From Deltaproteobacteria bacterium (lineage in GTDB: Bacteria > Desulfobacterota > Binatia > DP-6): a stretch of 5,510 bases of DNA. Of the stretch, positions 1-5,349 are shown piece after piece. The notes below the pieces were generated by a model that searched no databases, had not been told where the DNA came from, and was given only the letters and a program-made list of their open reading frames with translations. Position 1 is the stretch's first letter, and every line of letters begins with the position of its first letter. The stretch spans positions 8,992 through 14,501 of the forward strand of contig VBLD01000099.1 in the NCBI GenBank assembly GCA_005879205.1, given 5' to 3'. Made by a program: the position numbers and the translations under genes.

Positions 1-564
1 GACCCGTGCTTCAACCCGCTCTGGCAGGCGGTCGTCGACACCGGCATGAAGCTCGGGCTCCATCCGCTGCCGATGTGGGACCAGGACGGGACGTCGCGCG
101 GCTACCGTCTGCCGGACATCATGGCAGCGTCGTGTCTCGGCTTTCCGATGGACATGATCTACACGCTCTACGACATGATGGCGGGCGGCGTGTTCGACCG
201 CTTTCCCGCCATGCCGACCATGATCCTCGAGGCCGGTGTCGGCTGGCTGCCGTCGATGTTCGAGCGCTTCGAGGAGCATCGCGAGGCCTTCGGGCGTCTG
301 AAGGCACCGGCGTGGAAGACTCCGCCGATGGAGATCTTCGAGCGGCAGATGATGGTCACGATCGAGGCCTGCGAGCGGACGGATCTGCGAATCGCGCTCG
401 ACTTCTTGCCCGCCGACCACGTCGCTCTCGCCTCCGACTGGCCGCACTACGACGGCACCCCCGACCTCGTCGGCGGGTTCCGGCGAGCCAGCGCGGGGCT
501 CGACGAGGCCGGCCTGCGCATGATCGCGACCGGCACGCTCGAGCGCTGGTTCCCGCAGGGCTGA
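1..564 (+). CDS. Amidohydrolase_2-family metal-dependent hydrolase/decarboxylase, C-terminal part (5' end outside window)
   Basis: The reading frame is open from the first base and gives 187 residues ending in TGA. Family members are usually 350-400 residues, so about the C-terminal half is seen. It resembles the amidohydrolase_2 (COG2159) TIM-barrel group, which includes ACMSD-like decarboxylases and other cytoplasmic hydrolases of ring-derived substrates. Supporting motifs: a strand ending in GLHPLP (residues 19-24, His21 in the position of the barrel metal-binding His); the block GVFDRFPAMPTMILEAG followed by GWLPSMFERFEEH (about residues 63-88), highly typical of this family; and SDWPH (residues 145-149), whose Asp146 matches the conserved metal/catalytic Asp of the family motif SDxPH. 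The end, TGTLERWFP, matches the usual final helix 'GNAxRLF/Y'. The N-terminal HxH metal site lies upstream and cannot be checked. The substrate cannot be deduced. The SGNH gene follows after 10 bp, so they may be co-transcribed. Confidence 0.88.
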   Translation, partial: DPCFNPLWQAVVDTGMKLGLHPLPMWDQDGTSRGYRLPDIMAASCLGFPMDMIYTLYDMMAGGVFDRFPAMPTMILEAGVGWLPSMFERFEEHREAFGRLKAPAWKTPPMEIFERQMMVTIEACERTDLRIALDFLPADHVALASDWPHYDGTPDLVGGFRRASAGLDEAGLRMIATGTLERWFPQG

Positions 565-574
565 GCGGCCGGGC

Positions 575-1420
575 ATGCCGCGGGTCGGACGCGCCGTCCT
601 GCTCGCCATACTTCTTCTTGTGGCGCTGCTCGGCCCGAGCTGCTCCTACGCGCCGGGCGGATCCCCGGCGGGCGGGCCGGACGCGATCGTCGTCGCGCAC
701 TTCGGCGACAGCACGTGCAGCACCGACTACCTGCCGGCGCCGATCCACATCGACCGGGTGCTGAACGCGCGGCTCGCCGAGCACTACCCCGCCCAGCGCA
801 TCGTCGACGTCAACGTCTGCAAGAGCGGCGACTACGTCTTCCGCTTGCTCCACGAGCGGCGGCCGTGGCTCTTCTTCCGCACGCGCTACGAGCGCGAGGT
901 CCGTGGCCGCGTGCCGCACATCGACGTCGCCCTCATCCGCTACGGGCACAACGACCGCGGCCGGTTCACGCACGAGGAGTTCCGTCGCCAGCTCGAGGAG
1001 CTCTGCGACCGCCTGCAACGGGACTATCCGGGCGTGCACCTCGTGCTCGAGACGAACAGCTACATCGACCCCGTCCACAACGCGAGCGACCGCATGAACG
1101 AGGAGTACGACCGCGTCTGGGAGGTCGTGCGCCGCGTCGCCCGCGAGCGTCGCTACCCGCTCGTCGAGGTGTTCGCGCGGCTCAAGCACGAGGTCCAGGC
1201 GGGCAACTGGGACCTCTGCATCCGCAACGACGAGCTCGCCGAGAAGCGGTTCGGGCGGCAGATCGTGGACGACTCGAAGGACGGCGAGATGGCCGGGGCG
1301 GCGGACTGGTTCCGCAACCCGCACCCGAACTTCCGCGCCGTGACGATCACCGCCGACGAGGAGTTCCGGACCCTCACCGCCACCTGGCCCGACCGGCTCC
1401 CGAAGGCGGGCGAGGGATAG
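575..1420 (+). CDS. Exported SGNH/GDSL-type hydrolase-like protein, probable lipoprotein
   Basis: The product has 281 residues. Residues 1-22 form a signal peptide: a short basic start (MPRVGR), then a hydrophobic run ending LLGPSC. Cys23 suggests lipidation, but the lipobox is imperfect (Pro at -2, Gly at -3), so ordinary cleavage is possible. SGNH blocks are visible: block I HFGDST (GDS 44-46, nucleophile Ser46), a block II-like NVCKSGDYV (Gly85 region), and block III IRYGHND (124-127, Asn126 for the oxyanion hole). Near the C terminus PHPN (His250) is the likely catalytic His, but the usual DxxH is not intact: the nearest Asp is Asp244, six residues before. The protein should act outside the inner membrane, as an esterase or acyltransferase on a glycan or lipid. 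No good Shine-Dalgarno precedes the ATG; the start was chosen because it gives a complete signal peptide 10 bp after the upstream stop. The gene points at the MBOAT operon and its stop abuts that operon's last stop. Confidence 0.85.
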   Translation: MPRVGRAVLLAILLLVALLGPSCSYAPGGSPAGGPDAIVVAHFGDSTCSTDYLPAPIHIDRVLNARLAEHYPAQRIVDVNVCKSGDYVFRLLHERRPWLFFRTRYEREVRGRVPHIDVALIRYGHNDRGRFTHEEFRRQLEELCDRLQRDYPGVHLVLETNSYIDPVHNASDRMNEEYDRVWEVVRRVARERRYPLVEVFARLKHEVQAGNWDLCIRNDELAEKRFGRQIVDDSKDGEMAGAADWFRNPHPNFRAVTITADEEFRTLTATWPDRLPKAGEG

Positions 1421-2440
1421 CTACTCGCCCGCTCCGCCCGCCGCGAAGGCGGCTCCCGCCTCCGAGGGGCCGGGTCCGAGCACCGGCGTCAGCGCGTCGG
1501 CCAGGAGCCGGGTATAGATCGCGCGCCCGTCGACGTTCATGTGCACGAGGTCGGCGAAGATGCTCGTGTCGACGTCGCCGCCGTCGCGCAGGTCGACGTA
1601 GTCCGTCCCGGTCGCCTCGATCACGCGGCGGGCCTCGGCATACGGCTGCCCGTTCCAGTCGGCACGCTGGGTCGGGAAGACGACGAAGCAGAGCCGGGTG
1701 GCGTGCTCGTGCGCCGTGCGCAGCAACCGCTCGAGGGCGACGAGCGAGCGGGCCCGGTGCGCCCGTTTGGTGAACACCTGCGCGAAGAGCAGATTCTGCT
1801 GCTCGCGGGCGAAGGCCTTGTAGTTCGGGAGAAGACGCGTGAACGTGAGCTCCTGCATGCGGTCCCGGGCCGCCCAGCTCACCCAGAAATTCGAGAGCAG
1901 GAAGTCCGCGCGTTCCGCCGTCGTGTCCAGATCGGTCCGCAACACCTCGGGCCAGTCCGAGACGGTGGTGAAGAAGCGCGCGAGCCGGCCGATCTCCATC
2001 TCGTTGTGGTCGTAGAGGCTCGGCCCGACGAACGGGATCACGACCAGGTCGACCCGGTTCCCCGGCTGCCAGAAGTCGTGGTTGAGCATGAAGTACCAGG
2101 TGTTGACGAACGAGTGGTCGGCGCTGAACGACTCGGCGTGCGCCGGCACGCGGGTCGCCGCCCGCAGGCGGTCGGTCAGGAGCCCGGTGTCGATGTCCTC
2201 GTGGACGATCGAGGCCCCGACCAGCGCGATGCGCAGACCGCTCCGGTGTGCGAGCTCGGCCGCCAGGCGCGGGTAGGACCGGAACTGCTCGAACTCCTTC
2301 GACATGCGGACGAGCTCGAGGCGCGCGAACGCCTCGACGCCGCACAGCACCACGAGCAGCACCAGGGCGATGCGCGTCGCCCGGGCGGGCGCGGCGACGG
2401 CCTCGCCGATCGCCTCAGAACTGGAAGTAGATGAACTCAT
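1421..2440 (-). CDS. Membrane-anchored SGNH-fold protein, partner of the MBOAT acyltransferase (AlgX/AlgJ/DltD-like role)
   Basis: The product has 339 residues: a Ser-rich cytoplasmic start (MSSSTSSSE), one membrane segment at about 23-41 (IALVLLVVLCGVEAFA) with a basic residue before it, and a large presumably periplasmic domain. The domain shows an SGNH pattern: IALVGASIVHED (GAS 75-77, Ser77 as likely nucleophile, Ala in place of the Asp of GDS), then DLVVIPFVGPSLYDHNE (from 131, block III position), and FADLVHMN near the C terminus with DLVH at 297-300, a textbook DxxH (Asp297, His300). A Ser-His-Asp triad is therefore plausible. Its gene is the second of a two-gene operon and its ATG lies 26 bp inside the MBOAT end, which implies translational coupling; no clear Shine-Dalgarno is seen. 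Paired SGNH proteins in such operons accept the acyl group from the MBOAT channel and transfer it to a polysaccharide or other surface polymer. Which polymer is unknown. The Ala/Gly-rich C-terminal tail (after about 320) looks unstructured. Confidence 0.85.
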   Translation of the reverse strand: MSSSTSSSEAIGEAVAAPARATRIALVLLVVLCGVEAFARLELVRMSKEFEQFRSYPRLAAELAHRSGLRIALVGASIVHEDIDTGLLTDRLRAATRVPAHAESFSADHSFVNTWYFMLNHDFWQPGNRVDLVVIPFVGPSLYDHNEMEIGRLARFFTTVSDWPEVLRTDLDTTAERADFLLSNFWVSWAARDRMQELTFTRLLPNYKAFAREQQNLLFAQVFTKRAHRARSLVALERLLRTAHEHATRLCFVVFPTQRADWNGQPYAEARRVIEATGTDYVDLRDGGDVDTSIFADLVHMNVDGRAIYTRLLADALTPVLGPGPSEAGAAFAAGGAGE

Positions 2441-4067
2441 GGGTCTGAACCGCCGGGAAGATCACCAGCATCAGGACGCAGTAGGCGTACGCCACCGCCT
2501 GGCGGGGCCAGGGCGCGGTGAAGAGCCGCTCGAGGTGGCGTTCCCCCTCGGTGTAGGCCTCGAGTGCGAAGAGCGGCCCGGCGTAGAAGAGGAGCAGCCC
2601 GAGCATCGTGCCCGCGGTGGCCGTCGGCGTGAAGTCGGTGAGGATGCGGGCGCCCATGTGGAGCGCGGCCGGCACGCTGCTCGAGCGGAAGAAGAGGTAG
2701 CTGCTGCACGTGAGATGGAAGGTGAGGAGCACGCGCCAGAGCCAGCGGAGCCGCTGGCCCGCGACGTTCCGCACCTCCTTGGTCCCGAGGGCGCGCGAGA
2801 TGCAGAGCAGCACTCCGGTGTAGGCGCCCCAGATGACGTAGGTCCAGGCCGCGCCGTGCCAGAGGCCGGCGAGCGTCATGGTGATGATCACGTTCCGGTA
2901 CTCGACGGCCATGCCGCCGCGGCTGCCACCGAGCGGGATGTAGAGGTAGTCGCGGAACCACGTCGAGAGGCTGATGTGCCACCGCCGCCAGTGCTCGCTC
3001 GGCGTGGTCGACAGGTACGGCGTCTGGAAGTTGATGATCAGGTCGAAGCCGAGCCACTTGGCGATGCCGCGGGCGACGCTCGAGTAGCCGGAGAAGTCGC
3101 CGTACACCTGGAACATGAAGCCGTAGAGACCGAGCAGCGATTCGGGCCCCGTCGGGAGGTGGCCGCCGCGGCCGTACTGGAAGAAGATCATGTTGACCAT
3201 CGGCGCGAGGTTGTCGGCGATGACGATCTTCTTGAAGAGGCCGAGGAGCACGAGCAGGAGGCCCTCCTCGGCATCGCGCGGGCGCCGCTGCCGGGGGTGC
3301 ACCACCTGGGGCAGCAGCGTCGACGCCCGCATGATCGGACCGGCGACGAGGTGCGGGAAGAAGCAGACGAAGAGCGCGAAGTCGCGCAGGTCGTCGGTGG
3401 GCGTGGCGTCGCCGCGGTAGACGTCCACCGTGTAGCTCATCGCCTGGAAGGTGTAGAAGCTGATCCCGGGCGGCAGCAGGATGCCGAGCAGGCGGACGTC
3501 GACCACCTGGACGCCGAGCGCGTGCAGGAGGTTGACGAAGCTCCCGACGAAGAAGTCGCAGTACTTGAAGAAGCCGAGGATCGCCAGGTTGGCGACCATG
3601 CTGATGGTGAGGAAGGTCTTCCGCCGCGCGCGCTCCGGGAGGGCGTAGAGCCAGGGCAGGAAGGCGACGTAGGCCAGGGTCACCGCCGCCGTGGCGAGCG
3701 GCACGGCGAAGTCGCGCAGCCGCTCCGGGAGCGCGCCGAGCACCGCGTGCGCGTCGAGGTGGACGAGACCGGCTGCCAGCGCCGCGTAGCGGACGTTGCT
3801 GCACAGCACGAGCGCGCTGCCGATCAGCAGCGCGGCGAGCCGCAGGCGGCGCCACTTCGGCAGCTCGACGCCGGCGACGCCGAGACCGCCGATGAAGTCG
3901 ATGATCGTCGAGATGAGGATCAGGAAGAGGAACCGGTAGTCCCAGAAGCCGTAGAAGACGTAGCTGGCGACCAGCAGGAGGTCGTTCTGCCGCCGGTGGC
4001 GGAGCCGCCAGTAGAAGGCGTACACCGCGGCGAACAGCAGCCAGAAGGTCGGGTTGTTGTAGTTCAT
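2415..4067 (-). CDS. MBOAT-family membrane-bound O-acyltransferase (AlgI/DltB-type)
   Basis: The product has 550 residues, polytopic, with about 12-14 hydrophobic segments. The MBOAT signature runs in order: GISFYTFQ (201-208), FFPHLVAGPI (236-245), YGDFSGYS (322-329), EHWRRWHISLSTWFRDY followed by LYIPLGG (358-381, His364), GLWHGAAW (401-408, His404, the almost invariant catalytic His), and the C-terminal EFIYFQF (544-550) common in AlgI-like proteins. It should carry an acyl group, usually acetyl, through the inner membrane to an extracytoplasmic SGNH partner, encoded immediately downstream with a 26-bp overlap. The frame stays open 75 codons further upstream (to 4292), but that extension is basic, Pro/Arg-rich and unlike any MBOAT. 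The ATG at 4067 begins MNYNNPTFWLLF, the normal family N terminus, though its Shine-Dalgarno is weak. Unusual: about 85 residues (65-149) with two extra hydrophobic stretches (about 78-101 and 121-141) sit between the first conserved block and NLAILGFFKY. The acceptor polymer cannot be read from this window. Confidence 0.95.
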   Translation of the reverse strand: MNYNNPTFWLLFAAVYAFYWRLRHRRQNDLLLVASYVFYGFWDYRFLFLILISTIIDFIGGLGVAGVELPKWRRLRLAALLIGSALVLCSNVRYAALAAGLVHLDAHAVLGALPERLRDFAVPLATAAVTLAYVAFLPWLYALPERARRKTFLTISMVANLAILGFFKYCDFFVGSFVNLLHALGVQVVDVRLLGILLPPGISFYTFQAMSYTVDVYRGDATPTDDLRDFALFVCFFPHLVAGPIMRASTLLPQVVHPRQRRPRDAEEGLLLVLLGLFKKIVIADNLAPMVNMIFFQYGRGGHLPTGPESLLGLYGFMFQVYGDFSGYSSVARGIAKWLGFDLIINFQTPYLSTTPSEHWRRWHISLSTWFRDYLYIPLGGSRGGMAVEYRNVIITMTLAGLWHGAAWTYVIWGAYTGVLLCISRALGTKEVRNVAGQRLRWLWRVLLTFHLTCSSYLFFRSSSVPAALHMGARILTDFTPTATAGTMLGLLLFYAGPLFALEAYTEGERHLERLFTAPWPRQAVAYAYCVLMLVIFPAVQTHEFIYFQF

Positions 4068-4334
4068 GCCCGACTCGCGCCGGGCGTACAGCGGCGCCGC
4101 GACATTGGGTGTGCGGACCAAGCAGAAGCCGTGCCGGCGAGGCGCGCTGGGGACCCGGGTGGGAGTCGACCTAACTGCTGGGAGGGGCAGAGGTTTCGGA
4201 GGTCGCAGCCGTTGCGGCGTAGCGCCGCGAAGCCCGACTAAGGTGCGAGCCCGGATGGCGCCGCTGCAAGAGGCGCAGAGGCGCACGGTCACCCCCCTTG
4301 CGGGGCGACGGCGGAAGAACGCGCTGCGTCTGCG
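4068..4334. other. Non-coding gap of 267 bp upstream of the MBOAT operon, with several short inverted repeats
   Basis: No frame here looks coding: the upward extension of the MBOAT frame has no family resemblance, and the other frames are Arg/Pro-rich. Visible structure: a perfect 10-bp palindrome GCGGCGCCGC (4091-4100); a hairpin GCGGCG-TAG-CGCCGC (4214-4228); a CCCC/GGGG stem whose minus-strand loop is GCAA (4294-4305); and a 7-bp inverted repeat GCGCAGA (4273-4279)/TCTGCGC (4329-4335) that encloses that stem. Two near-copies of GCCCG-rich sequence flank GACTAAGGTGCGA near 4232-4252. It must contain the leader and probably a promoter of the MBOAT operon, unless that operon is read through from the small gene upstream. 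No convincing -35/-10 pair and no T-tract terminator were found. Confidence 0.6.
4214..4228. repeat. Short perfect inverted repeat (GCGGCG-TAG-CGCCGC)
   Basis: The 6-bp arms are perfectly complementary around a three-base loop. It sits about 147 bp upstream of the MBOAT start and is not followed by a T-run on either strand, so it is not a standard intrinsic terminator. It could be part of a leader structure or of a dispersed intergenic repeat. In DNA this GC-rich, chance occurrence is possible. Confidence 0.4.
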
Positions 4335-4565
4335 CTAGGCCGATTCCTCGCGCGTCGCCTCGCGCTCGAGCTCGTCCTCGAGAGCCTCGATCGAGATCGT
4401 GCGCAGTCGGCGAAGCGGCGGAGGAATGAAGGGGACCGGCCATTCGACGCGGATCTCGCCCGCGTGATTCAGGCGGTGCAGTGGCGGGGGCGTGCCGTCT
4501 TGATAGGCAGGGTCGATGGCCGGATCCAGCGGCCGCAGACGGTACAGCGAGCAGTTCGACATCAT
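4335..4565 (-). CDS. Small protein of unknown function, 76 residues
   Basis: I do not recognise this protein. It is judged real for two reasons. A strong Shine-Dalgarno (GGAGGGG, 4579-4573) stands 7 nt before the first ATG. Its codons also follow the host bias, with about 60 of 76 ending in G or C, without the Arg/Pro/Ala-only composition of spurious frames here. The product starts MMSNCSLYRLRPLDP and has a Pro-rich middle (PPPLHRL, then WPVPFIPPPLRRLR). It ends in a charged, probably helical tail rich in Glu and Arg (about residues 57-76, EALEDELERE). There is no signal peptide, membrane segment or zinc motif; the only Cys is residue 5. The second Met could equally be the start. It is transcribed divergently from the PqqC-like gene and lies 267 bp upstream of the MBOAT operon on the same strand. 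Cytoplasmic location is likely, and nothing ties it firmly to either neighbour. Confidence 0.72.
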   Translation of the reverse strand: MMSNCSLYRLRPLDPAIDPAYQDGTPPPLHRLNHAGEIRVEWPVPFIPPPLRRLRTISIEALEDELEREATREESA

Positions 4566-4572
4566 CGCAGCG

Positions 4573-4584
4573 CCCCTCCCTCCT
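4573..4584 (-). promoter_or_regulatory. Strong ribosome binding site of the 76-residue gene
   Basis: On the minus strand the bases read AGGAGGGAGGGG. The part GGAGGGG ends 7 nt before the first of two tandem ATG codons (4565 and 4562). It is the only textbook Shine-Dalgarno in the window and is the main argument that the small downstream frame is translated. Confidence 0.7.
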
Positions 4585-4601
4585 CGACTGAACCGTTACC
4601 A

Positions 4602-4607
4602 ATCGTA
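4602..4607 (-). promoter_or_regulatory. Possible -10 element for the 76-residue gene
   Basis: On the minus strand TACGAT matches TATAAT at four of six positions, including the key first two and last two bases, in a locally A/T-richer patch (4590-4607) that stands out from the GC-rich surroundings. It lies 36 nt before the ATG, a reasonable leader length. No good -35 hexamer is visible, so this is weak. Confidence 0.2.
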
Positions 4608-4622
4608 GCGCCGGGCCGGTGG

Positions 4623-4666
4623 CTGGGCAAGGGGGACCCCCGCGGGAGGCTGTCGCGCTTGCCCGG
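4623..4666. repeat. Inverted repeat in the divergent intergenic region
   Basis: The arms CTGGGCAAG (4623-4631) and CTTGCCCGG (4658-4666) pair over 9 bp, seven of them perfect (GGGCAAG/CTTGCCC) plus one G-T. The 26-base interior itself holds GGGGGACCCCC and the palindrome CCCGCGGG (4639-4646). The repeat lies between the starts of the 76-residue gene and the PqqC-like gene. It could be an operator for one or both, or a structured leader of the plus-strand gene, whose own ribosome binding site is poor. No T-run follows, so terminator function is unlikely. Confidence 0.4.
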
Positions 4667-4695
4667 GTAGCGGGCCGTGCGGTACCTTGCGTCCG

Positions 4696-5349
4696 GTGAG
4701 CGAGCGGCAAGGGGCGCCGGCTCGGCCGGATGGCGACTACCTCGAGGAGCTCGACCGTCTGATCGCCGCGCACGACCCCGCGAAGCAGGACCGGGTCACC
4801 CCCGCGATCGCCGCCGGCACCGCTCCCCGCGAGGTCGTCCGGCGGGTGGCGCTCGAGAGCTACCATGCAGGCAGGTGGCTCGCGCCGGAAGTCGCCCTCC
4901 TGATCGCCAACGCGCCCGACGCGTACGCCTTCACCATCGAGCAGACGCGGCACTACCGTCACTGGGCGGAGCGCCTGGCCGCGCTGTGCGGCTTCTCCGA
5001 GGGCCCGGGGGAGCTCCGCCGCCGGCTCGAGCGTTGTCGCGAGCTCGGCCTCACCGACGCGGACGTTCGCGACTATGCCCCGATCCCCGAGACGATCGCC
5101 GCGGTCTTCACGACGCTCTACTACATCCGCCGCTCCTACGAGGAGGGGGTGGCGGCGCTCGGCTATGCGGGAGTGCGCCTCGGCGCCGCCGACGCAGATG
5201 CCGCGGCAGCACGGCGCCAGGCGGCGGAGCTCCTCCGTCTGGCAGGCCTCGCCCCTGCCGCCCGGGAACGCTGCCGCGAGGCGATCCGCAACGTGCTCCT
5301 GGTCGCGGAGACGCGGGTGCACGCCATGAACCGATGGCTCGACGGTTGA
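4696..5349 (+). CDS. Heme-oxygenase-fold protein, PqqC/TenA-like
   Basis: The product from GTG has 217 residues; a TTG three codons earlier (4687) is an alternative start, and neither has a clear Shine-Dalgarno. It is predicted all-helical. Its order of blocks resembles PqqC: REVVRRVALESYHAGRWL (from 45) is like the PqqC helix ending RFYYQ, and APEVALLIANAPD (63-75) is like its KDAAILANCPD. HYRHWAERL (86-94) is like RREWIQRI, and AIRNVLLVAETRVHAMNRWLD at the end is like its last helix LDVLWSMLDAM. PqqC is about 250 residues; this one lacks part of the region before the final helix. Glu82 and His89 are spaced as in heme-oxygenase-like diiron oxidases (E-x6-H), but the full final-helix H-x3-D-x2-H metal site is not seen; only Glu205/His209 lie there. 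So whether it is a cofactor-free oxidase, a metalloenzyme or a TenA relative is open. No pqq genes are in view. Its end overlaps the next gene by 16 bp, so the two are probably co-translated. Confidence 0.65.
   Translation: MSERQGAPARPDGDYLEELDRLIAAHDPAKQDRVTPAIAAGTAPREVVRRVALESYHAGRWLAPEVALLIANAPDAYAFTIEQTRHYRHWAERLAALCGFSEGPGELRRRLERCRELGLTDADVRDYAPIPETIAAVFTTLYYIRRSYEEGVAALGYAGVRLGAADADAAAARRQAAELLRLAGLAPAARERCREAIRNVLLVAETRVHAMNRWLDG

Noticed and set aside
46..564. The amidohydrolase as a complete 172-residue protein starting at an internal ATG.
   Set aside because: Family-like sequence continues upstream to the window edge and a start here would remove the N-terminal half of the barrel; it is a partial gene cut by the window.
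356..1324. A 322-codon open frame on the minus strand, opposite the amidohydrolase and SGNH genes.
   Set aside because: Both plus-strand genes have family motifs; this frame spans them antisense and its product has no recognisable domain.
1541..2434. A 297-codon open frame on the plus strand opposite the MBOAT-partner SGNH gene.
   Set aside because: The minus-strand product has a membrane anchor, GAS and DLVH; the plus-strand frame gives a low-complexity charged product typical of antisense shadows.
2304..4241. A 645-codon open frame on the plus strand, opposite the MBOAT gene.
   Set aside because: It is an antisense shadow: its product is an implausible Glu/Val/Arg/Asp/His-rich string with no domain, while the minus strand carries every MBOAT motif. 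Such long antisense frames are normal in very GC-rich DNA.
4068..4292. A 75-residue N-terminal extension of the MBOAT protein.
   Set aside because: The extension is Arg/Pro-rich, lacks a signal or membrane segment and passes through inverted repeats, whereas the ATG at 4067 starts the normal family N terminus.
4294..4305. CCCC-GCAA-GGGG stem on the minus strand as an intrinsic terminator of the small gene.
   Set aside because: The stem is only 4 bp before a mismatch and no T-run follows, so it does not qualify as an intrinsic terminator.
4171..5322. A 383-codon open frame on the minus strand.
   Set aside because: It runs antisense through the PqqC-like gene and the divergent intergenic region and across the small gene in another frame. 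Its composition (Arg/Ala/Gly/Pro) is that of a spurious frame.
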